Source: JANXZS01 sp963797255 (GTDB lineage Bacteria > Acidobacteriota > Terriglobia > Terriglobales > Acidobacteriaceae). From it: a DNA stretch of 64,000 nucleotides. Location: the NCBI GenBank assembly GCA_963797255.1, contig CAWCOV010000030.1, forward strand, positions 682,001 to 746,000, written 5' to 3'. Under the pieces are notes generated by a model. The model was not told the origin of the DNA, ran no database searches, and saw only the letters and a program-made list of their open reading frames with translations. Within the stretch, counting starts at the first letter, position 1. Each line of letters starts with the position of its first letter. Of this stretch, positions 35,174 to 44,479 are shown in pieces. A program made the position numbers and the translations under genes.

Positions 35174-36448
35174 TTAGCAGGCGAGCAGCTTGCGATTTAC
35201 TTTCAGACCATCCAGGCGGCCGAGTAAAGTTACGGCTACCGATTCCGGCTTGAAAAGCGACTGCGCCATGTTCTGAACCTGCTCCGCTGTCACGTTCTCC
35301 ACCATGTCGATCACTTCCTTCATGCTGAAGAAATATTCGAAGTACATTTCCTGGCGGGCGAGGTTGGACATGCGGGACGTGGAGCTTTCGAGCCCCAGCA
35401 GGATATTGCCCCTGAGCAGATCCTTGGCACGCTGGAGTTCGTCAGAGGTCAGCAACTCATTCTTCATGCGTCGGAACTCATCCATGATGAGCTCGATGAC
35501 CTGCAGAGCCTTGGACGCGGGTGTTCCGGCATAGACGCAAAGTGCGCCGGTGTCGCGGTAGGGATTCAGGTCGCTGTAGATGGCGTATGCCAGGCCACGT
35601 TCTTCGCGAATGGTCTGGAAGAGCCGAGAACTCATGCCGCCGCCGAGAATCGTGTTCAGCACCAGGGTGACGTAGCGCTGCTCGTGCGCGATGGGCGGCG
35701 AAGGAACTCCGAGACAAAGCTGTACCTGCTCCAGCGCTTTTTTGTTCCGCATGATGATGCGGGAGACGGTGGAGGGCGCTTCGCCAAAACCGGAATTCGT
35801 TCCCGAGGGCAGCGCCTCAAAGCGCGCTACAACCTTGGCAACGAGGTCATCGTGTTCCAGGTTCCCAGCGGCGGAGAAGATGATGTTGCCGCCGTGGAAG
35901 CGTTCGCCGTAGTAGCCGAACAGGGTATTTTGCTCAAAACTCTTCACCGTCTCGCGCGTGCCCAGAATAGGTTTGCCGAGAGGATGGTCCTTCCAGAAAT
36001 TCTGAGTGAAGATCTCCGAGATCAGGTAGTCGGGATTGTCCTCGTCCATCTTGATTTCTTCGAGGATGACGCCGCGCTCGCGCAGAATATCCTCATCGGA
36101 GAAGACGGGGTTCATCACCATGTCGGACAGAACGTCGAGCGCCTGTCCAACGTGTTCATCCAGCACCTTGATGTTGAGGCAGATCGATTCCTTGCCGGTA
36201 AAGGCATCCAGGTTGCCGCCGATGGCGTCTACTTCGCGAGCGATCCGCTGTGCAGAGCGTGAGCGGGTGCCCTTGAAAACCATGTGTTCGACAAAGTGGG
36301 AGATGCCGTTAATCTCCGCGGATTCATGGCGCGATCCGGCCTTGATCCAAACGCCCATCGCGACGGACCGCACGTGCTCCATACGCTCCGTCAGGATCGT
36401 AAGGCCGTTGGGGAGGACAGTCTTGCGAATGTTTCTTTGATGGATCAT
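35174..36448 (-). CDS. M16 family zinc metallopeptidase
   Basis: The 424-residue product has the inverted zinc motif HxxEH at His51-Glu54-His55 (ISHFVEHMVFKGT) and the distal Glu in the following helix (NLDAFTGKES...LDVLSDMV). The second M16 domain shows the RERGLAYAIYSDL substrate-binding Arg/Tyr pair. Such single-subunit M16B peptidases (PqqL/YmxG type) cut short peptides. The length is usual for the group. No signal peptide is seen. Confidence 0.9.
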   Translation of the reverse strand: MIHQRNIRKTVLPNGLTILTERMEHVRSVAMGVWIKAGSRHESAEINGISHFVEHMVFKGTRSRSAQRIAREVDAIGGNLDAFTGKESICLNIKVLDEHVGQALDVLSDMVMNPVFSDEDILRERGVILEEIKMDEDNPDYLISEIFTQNFWKDHPLGKPILGTRETVKSFEQNTLFGYYGERFHGGNIIFSAAGNLEHDDLVAKVVARFEALPSGTNSGFGEAPSTVSRIIMRNKKALEQVQLCLGVPSPPIAHEQRYVTLVLNTILGGGMSSRLFQTIREERGLAYAIYSDLNPYRDTGALCVYAGTPASKALQVIELIMDEFRRMKNELLTSDELQRAKDLLRGNILLGLESSTSRMSNLARQEMYFEYFFSMKEVIDMVENVTAEQVQNMAQSLFKPESVAVTLLGRLDGLKVNRKLLAC

Positions 36449-36543
36449 CTACTTCTAACTTCTTTCTATGGCAGCCACTGCCGCCAGGTTTGCCCGTGGT
36501 TGACAAATGCTATTCTCGTCAAAACGAATCGAGACTTGAAGGA

Positions 36544-37686
36544 ATGACGCCGGGCGGGGACGAGTACGTTCAATTATTAGACGCTTCAGGGAGCCAGACG
36601 AAGCGGCCACTTTTTGGTCTGTCGAATGAGCAACTTACGGAGGCGATACGTGCGTTTGGCCAACCTGCCTACCGCGCAAAACAGCTATCTGAGGCACTTT
36701 ACCGGCAGTGGAACACTACTTTCGACGACATTTCTACTCTACCCAAAGAACTGCGACAAGCGCTAATCGATGCCGGATTTGTTGTTGGTCTGCCGGAAAT
36801 CGCGGAGACCTTCCGCTCGAGCGATGGAACGGAACGCTACCTGATTGCTTGTTCGGATAAACAGACGGTGGAGACGGTTTGGATGCCGGGCGGGGATGGC
36901 GGGGAAGAAGGCGATGGTTCAGAAGAGGGCGAGAATCTGCGGGCAACTATCTGTGTTTCCAGCCAGATAGGCTGCGCGGTGAACTGCCAGTTCTGCCTGA
37001 CGGCTCGCCTGGGGCTGCTTAGAAATCTGACGGCGGGGGAGATTGCGGGGCAGGTTGTTGCCGTGCTGAAACGCCAGAATGCCCGCATCGGCCGCGACCG
37101 TATCAACCTTGTTTTCATGGGGATGGGGGAACCATTCCTCAACTACGACGCCTTCATGGACGCGGTGCGGCTGCTGGTGAACGAGGTGGGGATTGCGGAA
37201 TCGAGAATGACCGTTTCTACTTCCGGTATCGTGCCTGGAATCATACGTTTCGGTGGTGAGCCGGTACGGCCGAAGCTTGCGATTTCGCTCAATGCGTCGA
37301 ACAATACGGTCCGCGAACAGGTTATGCCGGTCACGCGAAAATGGAGCATAAATGACGTGCTGGAGGCGGTTCGAAGCATACCTTTGCGCGCAAAAGAGCG
37401 GGTTACTTTCGAGTACGTTTTGCTGGGCGGGGTGAATGACCAGCGCGAGCACGCGGACGAGGTCGCGGCCCTGATCCGGCGGGCGAATATCCCGGCGAAG
37501 GTGAACCTGATCGTGTGGAATCCCGGGCCGGGGGTGGATTTTCATATGCCGCTGGCGGAAGATGTAACGCGATTCCAGTCGAGGCTGATGCTGGGCGGAA
37601 TTCCGGCGTTCATCCGCCGACCGCGCGGGCGGGATATTTATGCTGCCTGCGGGCAGTTGAAACGCACGCTAAGCGCGACCAGCTAG
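36544..37686 (+). CDS. rlmN: Dual-specificity 23S rRNA/tRNA methyltransferase RlmN
   Basis: This radical-SAM enzyme methylates C2 of A2503 in 23S rRNA and A37 in tRNA. The cluster motif is CAVNCQFC, the SAM motif GMGEPFLNYD is present, and the C-terminal methyl-accepting cysteine is in YAACGQL. The start at 36544 is preferred because it begins just ahead of the family region. A TTG at 36490 in the same frame is possible. A Gly/Glu-rich insertion (about residues 115-132) lies between the N-terminal and catalytic domains. The last 18 bp overlap the convergent yvcK gene. Confidence 0.9.
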   Translation: MTPGGDEYVQLLDASGSQTKRPLFGLSNEQLTEAIRAFGQPAYRAKQLSEALYRQWNTTFDDISTLPKELRQALIDAGFVVGLPEIAETFRSSDGTERYLIACSDKQTVETVWMPGGDGGEEGDGSEEGENLRATICVSSQIGCAVNCQFCLTARLGLLRNLTAGEIAGQVVAVLKRQNARIGRDRINLVFMGMGEPFLNYDAFMDAVRLLVNEVGIAESRMTVSTSGIVPGIIRFGGEPVRPKLAISLNASNNTVREQVMPVTRKWSINDVLEAVRSIPLRAKERVTFEYVLLGGVNDQREHADEVAALIRRANIPAKVNLIVWNPGPGVDFHMPLAEDVTRFQSRLMLGGIPAFIRRPRGRDIYAACGQLKRTLSATS

Positions 37687-38823
37687 CGGCGGATTCATGT
37701 TCCGGAGAGGGTCGGGATAGTAATTTCCCAGACCCAGGCGAAGGATGGTTTCCGCAACGCGGTCAGAGGCGTGGCGCAGGACGTCGCCTTCCGCAGCGAA
37801 ATCCCCGGTAATCACCCGAACGCCCATAGCCTCGACGCGCGCGAGGTCAGCTTCAATCGGCGTAGCTCCCTCACTTGCATACCTGCTGCGAAGCTGTTCA
37901 GACACGGGAGCGGTGTTCACGAGGGCATAGTCAAAGATGGCGCCACCGGTGTGTTCGTAGATCCGCTCAATGTGCTGTGACGCGGTAAGGTCGAGGCTCT
38001 CGTTCGCCTGCGTCATGAGATTGCAGATGAAAACGCGAGTTCCTCGGGCCGCTGTCAGAGCTTCCGGAATCCCTTTGACCAGTAGGTTGGTGATGAGGCT
38101 GGTGTACAGGGATCCGGGGCCGATGGTTATCAGGTCGGCGCGTTCCAGGGCTTCAAGAGTCTCAGGGAGCGGCTCGGCTTCGGCAGGCTCGAGAAATAGC
38201 TGGGTGATGCGGCGTTTGCTGGCGGTGATGTTGGTTTCGCCATTCACGAAGCTGCCGTCATCCATCTGCGCACGCAGGGCGACATCTGCAACCGTGGCGG
38301 GATAGATATGGCCGCGGGTTGCGAGCACCTGCGACGAAAGCTTGATGGCCTGGGCAAAGTCGCCGGTAATTTCCGCCAGAGCGGCAACGAAGAGGTTGCC
38401 GAAGCTGTGGCCTTCCAGTCCTTCTCCGCCGCGAAAACGATGCCGGAAGAGCCGGGTGATGAGCTGCTCATCCTCAGAGAGTGCCACCATGCAGTTGCGC
38501 AGGTCGCCGGGAGGGAGGATGTTGAAGTCCTTCCGCAGGCGGCCGCTTGAGCCGCCATCGTCAGTTACCGTAACGATTGCCGCGAGGTCACTTATCAGGG
38601 GTTCTTCCAGGCGCTCCGTTGCCGCGGAGGCGGGGGAGGCCACGTACTGCTTCAAGCCGCGCAAGAGGGTGGACAGTCCAGTGCCGCCGCCGATGGCTAC
38701 GACGCGGAGAGAGCTTGGCGGGGAGAGATCGGGAGTCATTTGCGTGGAGGCAGGTTCGGCGGACGCGGGCATCCCCGCAATGTAGTTGTCGCCGTTAGGG
38801 CTTAGAGGTTCGAATTTTGACAA
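37669..38823 (-). CDS. yvcK: YvcK/CofD-like gluconeogenesis and cell-shape factor
   Basis: The 384-residue product has the YvcK signatures: RVVAIGGGTGLSTLLRGLK, VTVTDDGGSSGRLRK, LPPGDLRNCMVAL and GPGSLYTSLITNLLV. YvcK binds UDP-sugars and is needed for growth on gluconeogenic carbon and for wall synthesis. An unstructured N-terminal tail of about 38 residues precedes the domain. The 3' end overlaps rlmN tail to tail by 18 bp. Confidence 0.9.
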   Translation of the reverse strand: MSKFEPLSPNGDNYIAGMPASAEPASTQMTPDLSPPSSLRVVAIGGGTGLSTLLRGLKQYVASPASAATERLEEPLISDLAAIVTVTDDGGSSGRLRKDFNILPPGDLRNCMVALSEDEQLITRLFRHRFRGGEGLEGHSFGNLFVAALAEITGDFAQAIKLSSQVLATRGHIYPATVADVALRAQMDDGSFVNGETNITASKRRITQLFLEPAEAEPLPETLEALERADLITIGPGSLYTSLITNLLVKGIPEALTAARGTRVFICNLMTQANESLDLTASQHIERIYEHTGGAIFDYALVNTAPVSEQLRSRYASEGATPIEADLARVEAMGVRVITGDFAAEGDVLRHASDRVAETILRLGLGNYYPDPLRNMNPPLAGRA

Positions 38824-38847
38824 TCGACAGCTCCCAGTCCGAACTCG

Positions 38848-39441
38848 TCAGGAGACTTCGGGGTAAAGAAGCTCGGTGAACCGGGGGTCGTCCGCCATGT
38901 CCTGAAAATCGGAATCGCTGCGTGCCTGGATACGATTCTGATTGTTCAGTTCAATTGCCCGGGAAAGATGCTCGAGGCATTCCTCAGATTGTCCGGTCAT
39001 GCTTTTCAGGATCGCGAGCCCGTAATATGCGTAGTCGGCGTTCGAGTCTTTTCTCAGGATGTCTTCGAAATGTTCCCGCGCCTCTTCATAATCGCCAGTG
39101 TTGAGGAGCGATACGGCGTAGTCGTACTGCTCGCCGGTATTGGGGAAAGTGAGTTTTGAGTCGCGAGCGTTCCGTTCACAGGCAACCAGGTAGACGCGAG
39201 CGCGCTCAAGGATTTCATGGGGGCCGGCATCGACGAGTTTTTGAAAGACGACGCGTGCCTTCTCAAACTTGCCCTGTTGCATCAACTGAATGCCGGACTG
39301 ATATTCGTTCATTGCTTTGTGCGATGACAATGTATGAGCCCCGCTGTTCTCGGAGTTTGCTTTTCCGGCAGCCGCCCGTGGTGCGCGACGAGTGCCATTA
39401 CCCTGACGAGCTTCTTGCATACGAGAATTCCTTCTCCGCAA
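38848..39441 (-). CDS. Tetratricopeptide-repeat protein
   Basis: The domain starts at MNEYQSGIQLMQQGKFEKARVVF, followed by YAVSLLNTGDYEEAREHFEDIL and YYGLAILKSMTGQSEECLEHLSRAI, three TPR-like helix pairs. The first 43 residues are basic and low in complexity, so the start may be the Met at 39312. It lies 24 bp upstream of yvcK in the same direction. It is a likely protein-protein scaffold; partners are unknown. Confidence 0.75.
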   Translation of the reverse strand: MRRRNSRMQEARQGNGTRRAPRAAAGKANSENSGAHTLSSHKAMNEYQSGIQLMQQGKFEKARVVFQKLVDAGPHEILERARVYLVACERNARDSKLTFPNTGEQYDYAVSLLNTGDYEEAREHFEDILRKDSNADYAYYGLAILKSMTGQSEECLEHLSRAIELNNQNRIQARSDSDFQDMADDPRFTELLYPEVS

Positions 39442-39667
39442 AGGCGCCTGGACTTTACCTTCCAGCCCTTCTCTCGAGCACCGCGTCGAAAGCCAATACT
39501 CTTACAGAAGACTTTCTAAAATGATCTTCCCTGTTGAATTCGTTTTTATACGCAGAACCATGTCGCTCGTCAACCTGTGGGCCATTGTCCGCCATTGCCT
39601 GCAAGGTCGGCAACCTCAGCATGAATGACCGGGTATCGCGGACGACACGAGGCGCTCGCGTTCTATT

Positions 39668-40264
39668 CTACTTCCTGCCATAGACTACAGGGTTCAGCGT
39701 TGGATCGTTGTACATCTTCATTTGCCGATAGAGCTTGATGCGGCGTTCTCCAGCGAGCACCTGCTGCCACAGCCGGTCAAGGCTGCCAACCAGGTCGGCT
39801 TGCTGATTGGACAAAATGTCAAAGCGCTCGCGATTGCGATCGGCGTGGCCCGGAGGAGCATCCTTGCGAATCATCTCCTCCTGTGTGTGAAACAGCTTGA
39901 GCGACAGGATGGACAGACGGTCAATGATGAGGCCGGGAGTTTCGGAGTGCAGTTCGGCACCGGCTGCCGGCAGCGCCCGGGCATTGAGCCATTGCATCAG
40001 GAGCCCGTCGCACGCCTCAGCGAGATCGTTGCGGCGTTGGTTGATGCGATCGATGGAGTGCTTCACGTCGGCGATGTCGTGATCACTGGCGCCGGGAGCC
40101 CGGGCCTTGTCCTCTTCGTGCCACAACTCAAAGTTAGCGAGGTGCTGTTCAACCATCCGGTGGAGGAATGCATCCTCTAACTCCAATGGGACGGACGGCG
40201 ACTGTGTGTGCCAGAGGCGCGTATACGAGTCCTGCAAACCGGCGATTTGGATGGCCGAAAGCAT
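39668..40264 (-). CDS. DUF4254 domain-containing protein
   Basis: The 198-residue all-helical product shows the DUF4254 pattern: LWHEEDKARAPGASDHDIADVKHSIDRINQRRND, ETPGLIIDRLSILSLKLFH and a C-terminal RRIKLYRQMKMYNDPTLNP. The function of the family is not known. It is often near LPS or sugar genes; here it is divergent from an ATP-grasp ligase 130 bp away. Confidence 0.8.
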   Translation of the reverse strand: MLSAIQIAGLQDSYTRLWHTQSPSVPLELEDAFLHRMVEQHLANFELWHEEDKARAPGASDHDIADVKHSIDRINQRRNDLAEACDGLLMQWLNARALPAAGAELHSETPGLIIDRLSILSLKLFHTQEEMIRKDAPPGHADRNRERFDILSNQQADLVGSLDRLWQQVLAGERRIKLYRQMKMYNDPTLNPVVYGRK

Positions 40265-40394
40265 GTTGCCTGTCTTCCTCTTGCGGAGAAGGTCTTTATC
40301 CGCATCGGCGGTGGGACCGGATTCTCAAGCTACTTTGCGATCTTATGGTAGAACTATCGCAACGGCACAGCGCAACCCTAGCACGCGAGGGAAT

Positions 40395-41597
40395 ATGGCA
40401 CGTCAAGGTTCGATTCTTTGTGTTGCCAGCTACGAGAAGGGTGAGGCCTTCCTGCGGGAGGTCGCCCGTTCAGGCTGTCGGGTCATGTTGTTGACTCTGG
40501 ACACGCTGGTGAACGCTCCCTGGCCCCGTGAGATTTTGGACGAAGTGTTCACCATGCCGGATGGCCTGACCTACGAGCAGATCAAGAACACCGTTACCTA
40601 CCTGGGCCGCAGTCATCACTTCGATCGGATTGTCGCGCTGGATGAATTTGATCTGCAGCATGTGGCCGCCTTGCGGGAGCACATGCGTATTCCGGGGATG
40701 GGGATATCGACGACCGCGCACTTCCGCGACAAGCTGACAATGCGGTCGGAGGCCAAGCGAAATGGCTTCCTGGTGCCGGAGTACACGTCGATCCTGAACT
40801 ACGACGATTTGCGGGCTTATATGTCGTCGGTGCCCTCGCCGTGGCTGCTGAAGCCGCGTGCGGAAGCTTCGGCCATTGGAATCCGCAAGGTACATGAGCC
40901 GGAGCAGGTGTGGCGCACGCTGGATGAGCTGGGCGACCGGCAGAGCGACTACTTGATGGAGAGATTTGTTCCAGGGACGATTTATCACGTTGACTCGATT
41001 ACGAGCGAGCGGACGGTTGTCTTCTCCGAGGTGCACCGTTACGGCAAGCCTCCCATGCAGGTGATGCATGAAGGCGGCGTGTTCACAACGCGCTCACTGG
41101 ACCGAATGTCTCCTGACGCCATCGCACTGAAGGAATTGAACAGCAAGCTGGTGCCGGCGCTGAACATGGTCCGCGGCATAACGCATGCGGAGTACATTCG
41201 TGCCGATCAGGATGGACGCTATTACTTTCTGGAAGTAGCTGCGCGGGTGGGAGGCGCTTTCATCGCCGACCTGGTGGAGCATTCGACCGGCGTAAATCTT
41301 TGGAGAGAGTGGGCGCGGATTGAAGTAGCGCATCTCCGCGGGGAGATTTATCGACTTCCGCACACGCTGAACGACTATGCCGGCAGCGTTCTATGCCTGG
41401 CAAAAACTGCTGAACCGGATACATCCGATTTCCAGGCGCCGGAGATTGTTTATCGGATGAAGAAGCATCACCATGCTGGTTTGATTGTGAAATCGCCGGA
41501 GCCGGAACGTGTCCAGTTTCTGTTGGAGGACTATAGCCAGCAATTTCTTGATCGCTATTGTGCGGTCGAGCCGGTACCTGATAAGCCTACGTCGTAA
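40395..41597 (+). CDS. ATP-grasp ligase of unknown substrate
   Basis: The ATG at 40395 has GAGGGA upstream; the frame is open further back but without family features. The 400-residue product has an N-terminal Rossmann-like PreATP-grasp domain (DRIVALDEFDLQHVAALREHM). The ATP-grasp core follows: SPWLLKPRAEASAIGIRKV, YLMERFVPGTIYHVDSI and the metal-binding RYYFLEVAARVGGAFIADLVE. It resembles carboxylate-amine ligases of the carbamoyl-phosphate/biotin carboxylase group. galT follows 44 bp downstream, so a sugar or peptide modification role is possible. Confidence 0.8.
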   Translation: MARQGSILCVASYEKGEAFLREVARSGCRVMLLTLDTLVNAPWPREILDEVFTMPDGLTYEQIKNTVTYLGRSHHFDRIVALDEFDLQHVAALREHMRIPGMGISTTAHFRDKLTMRSEAKRNGFLVPEYTSILNYDDLRAYMSSVPSPWLLKPRAEASAIGIRKVHEPEQVWRTLDELGDRQSDYLMERFVPGTIYHVDSITSERTVVFSEVHRYGKPPMQVMHEGGVFTTRSLDRMSPDAIALKELNSKLVPALNMVRGITHAEYIRADQDGRYYFLEVAARVGGAFIADLVEHSTGVNLWREWARIEVAHLRGEIYRLPHTLNDYAGSVLCLAKTAEPDTSDFQAPEIVYRMKKHHHAGLIVKSPEPERVQFLLEDYSQQFLDRYCAVEPVPDKPTS

Positions 41598-41641
41598 CAA
41601 ATGGCCGTAGTAAGGTCGTAAAAAGAAAGATATCCACCTTC

Positions 41642-42706
41642 ATGTCTGATTCCGCCTGGCAGTTTCCGCACCGCCGCTACAATCCTCTTCGCCGCCAATG
41701 GGTTCTCGTTTCGCCACATCGCACCCAGCGGCCATGGCAGGGAGAGGTCAACAAGTCCTCCGGCTTTCCGGACATCCATTACGACCCCACGTGCTATTTG
41801 TGCCCGGGAAACGACCGTGCGGGTGGGAAGAAGAATCCTGTCTACGACGGCGTGTTTACCTTTGACAACGACTATGCCGCATTGCTGCCGGACTCGCCCG
41901 ATCCGGGAACGGCGGAGCGCCCAGAGTTGCTGCGTGCCGAGAGAGAGCGCGGACGCTGCCGCGTGATCTGTTTCCATCCTGACCATGGCTTGACGCTGGC
42001 ACGGATGGAACTGCCCGACATTCGCAGGGTGGTGGATGCGTGGGCGGAGCAATATGCCGAGCTGGGGAGTTCGCCAGCCATCAACCATGTGCAGATCTTT
42101 GAGAATCGCGGCGCGATGATGGGCGCGAGCAATCCTCACCCGCACTGCCAGATCTGGGCAACGGAGCATGTGCCGGACGAGCCGGCGATTGAGACGGAGT
42201 CGCTGGCCGACTACAGGAAAGAGCACGGCACCTGCATGCTGTGCGACTACGTGACTACGGAGAAGGCGGAAGGCACCCGGATCGTCTGCGAAAACGAGGA
42301 CTTCCTGGTGGTTGTGCCGTGGTGGGCAGTATGGCCGTTCGAGACGCTTCTGCTGGCCAAGACTCACTCTGGCGCGTTGCCGGAGTTCAGTGAAAATCAG
42401 CGGAACTCGCTAGCTGCCATCCTGAAAGAGACCACAACCCGCTACGACAATCTATTCGAGACGAATTTTCCGTATACGATGGGTTTCCACCAGACTCCCA
42501 CGGACGGGAAGGAGCATCCGGAATGGCATTTTCACGGGCACTTCTATCCGCCGCTGTTACGTTCGGCTACGGTAAGGAAGTTTATGGTGGGCTTTGAAAT
42601 GATGGGGATGCCGCAGCGCGACATTACGCCGGAGGGCGCGGCGGAACGGCTTCGGGATCTTCCGGATCTGCATTTCACACTTCGTGAGTCGGGGGACAGG
42701 AAGTAG
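41642..42706 (+). CDS. galT: Galactose-1-phosphate uridylyltransferase
   Basis: The 354-residue product has the HIT-fold nucleotidyltransferase motif NPHPHCQIWA (catalytic His of HxHxQ). A zinc site is implied by CYLCPGN and CMLCDY, and HQTPTDGKEHPEWHFHGHFYPP lies in the C-terminal domain. It exchanges UMP between UDP-glucose and galactose-1-phosphate in the Leloir pathway. galK and galE are not in the window. Confidence 0.9.
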   Translation: MSDSAWQFPHRRYNPLRRQWVLVSPHRTQRPWQGEVNKSSGFPDIHYDPTCYLCPGNDRAGGKKNPVYDGVFTFDNDYAALLPDSPDPGTAERPELLRAERERGRCRVICFHPDHGLTLARMELPDIRRVVDAWAEQYAELGSSPAINHVQIFENRGAMMGASNPHPHCQIWATEHVPDEPAIETESLADYRKEHGTCMLCDYVTTEKAEGTRIVCENEDFLVVVPWWAVWPFETLLLAKTHSGALPEFSENQRNSLAAILKETTTRYDNLFETNFPYTMGFHQTPTDGKEHPEWHFHGHFYPPLLRSATVRKFMVGFEMMGMPQRDITPEGAAERLRDLPDLHFTLRESGDRK

Positions 42707-42737
42707 CCGGGACGGATCAAAAGAAGGGGGAAAGTCA

Positions 42738-42813
42738 TGGTGAGCCCGCTGGGACTCGAACCCAGGACCAACGCCTTAAAAGGGCGATGCTCTACCAACT
42801 GAGCTACAGGCTC
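42738..42813 (-). tRNA. tRNA-Lys (anticodon UUU)
   Basis: Reading leftward: acceptor GAGCCTG pairs with CGGGCTC (one G-T), D-arm GCTC/GAGC with the AGTTGGTA loop, anticodon stem CGCC/GGCG around CTTTTAA, T-arm CTGGG/CCCAG with TTCGAGT, discriminator A, and an encoded CCA. The length is 76 nt including CCA. It is in antisense orientation after galT. Confidence 0.95.
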
Positions 42814-42815
42814 AC

Positions 42816-43238
42816 ACCATTGTCTTTCCTTTCCAAGTTACCACAGCTGGGGCCGAGAAGTGGCCGGTAGAGGAAGTGCAGTTGAAGCGAGCGGCGGGAG
42901 TGAGATTGACCGGGCTTCGAATGCGCATCCAGCGGCAACTGAAAGGGTTGCGGGCTTGAGACAAAAGCATCGCAAGAGATTGTCGAGAGAGGCTACGGCA
43001 GTGCCAACATCTATACGGCCCAAAAGTATCAGGGTGGAATGACCCCCGTATGATTGTGAGAACTAACCGGGGATCATACTCTTAAGCCCTACATATTCCG
43101 TTCAAAGGACCGACCAGGCACTTGGAAGTTGTTCAGCCGCGCCGTTGAGGGGAAGAGGGGCAAGCGCTTGTGATGTGGGAATCGAAGACGGCCGTGCAGG
43201 CCTCGTGGAATCTGGGACCAGAAGCAGGGAGCGGTTTG
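42816..43238. other. Intergenic region without recognised gene
   Basis: These 423 bp lie upstream of the BcsQ-like gene and the tRNA. Frames on both strands are short and not convincing. It must carry the tRNA-Lys promoter and that of the ATPase gene, but no clear hexamers could be picked out. Confidence 0.5.
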
Positions 43239-44475
43239 ATGGCGGATAGTAAGAACGACGGGCCGAATACGACTTCAAAAGAGGTGGCCAGCATGTATGC
43301 GTGGGCCAACCTGGAAGGATCACGGTATCGCGATTTCATTGGATGCTGCCAAAACGGAGCCGCACGCTCGCGGGCGCGAGCTGACACCCGAGGAAGATCC
43401 ATTCCAGGACACGCGCACCCGGGCAGAACGATTTGCGATGGAACACGGTTCGACGTTTGGCGGGGCATTCCTGCCGGAGTCCGGCCGCATGGATGAAGTG
43501 CATGCGAATGGCAAGCGCGAGCCGGAGGAACGATCGAACGAGCCGGAATGGCTTCGGGGCGAGCCGATTCAGAATGTAGATGAGGTACTGCCGCCCGCTA
43601 CTGAAGCGTTGTTGCAGTCGCGCGAGCGCGTAGCGTCCCGGTGGTTTGCCTTGAAGGGTGTGTTTGAGAAGGGAACCGGAGATCCGGGCGCTCCGCCGCA
43701 ACCTGAGCGGGAGTCGCGCGTTCCAGCTGTCGGCGTGTTTTCGCTGGCGGGCGGGGTAGGTAAAACGAGTATTGTCGCAACACTCGGCAGGGCGCTCTCG
43801 GAGTATGGCGAGCGAGTATTGCTGGTGGATGCGACCAGCTATGGGCTGCTTCCTTTTTACTTTGGCGCGCGGGAACTTCGTGCGGGTGCGGTGCGCACAT
43901 TTGCGCCTCCGGGGGGAAGTACCGATGCTCCGATTCACCTGGTGAGCGTGGATCGCGAAACTTTATCGGAGGATCCATCGGGCGAAGACAGCATGGTCGC
44001 GGACATTCGCCGCTTCAGTCGCGGAAGCAACCGAATTCTTGCCGATCTGGCGACGGGCTCGGGTCCGCTGCTGCGCAGATTTCTGCGTCTCTCTCCAACG
44101 CTGCTGGTGCCGCTTGCGCCGGACATGAATTCAGTGGTGAGTCTGAACCTGCTGGAATCTTTTTTGAACCGCCACGCGGACAGTGACGCGCCGCCGGTGA
44201 AACCATATTTTCTGCTGAGCCATTTTGATGTTTCGCTGCCGCTGCATCTCGATGTTCGGGAAGTATTGCGCGAGCAGTTGGGCGATCGCCTGCTTCCGTT
44301 TGTCCTGCGCCGCAGCGCAACGGTGAGCGAGGCGCTGGCAGAGGGAATGACAGTGGTGGATTATGCGCCAAACTCGCCCGTCGCGGAAGACTTCATGGCT
44401 TTGGCGAATTGGACGCGGACCATCTCCGCGCCGGTAGCCAGCGGTTTCAGAGGAGTTCGCTGGAGCGAGAGATAA
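43239..44475 (+). CDS. BcsQ/YhjQ-like ParA-family ATPase, frameshifted near N-terminus
   Basis: The main frame encodes a deviant Walker A VFSLAGGVGKTSIVATLGRAL, VLLVDATSYGLLPFYFGARE, and the rest of a MinD/ParA-type fold as in the cellulose-synthesis protein BcsQ. The start with GGGA before the ATG at 43239 reads MADSKNDGPNTTSKEVASMYAWANLEGSRYRDF in one frame and must shift by +1 near 43337 to join DAAKTEPHARGRELTPEEDPF. The 'MYAWANLEG..YRDF' head followed by a charged linker fits this group. No cellulose synthase gene is in the window. The stop is 4 bp from the convergent kdpD-like stop. Confidence 0.7.
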
Positions 44476-44479
44476 CTCT

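Noticed and set aside
43170..43238. Upstream ATG for the BcsQ-like gene
   Set aside because: Adds 23 atypical residues. The ATG at 43239 has a GGGA box and starts the recognisable head.
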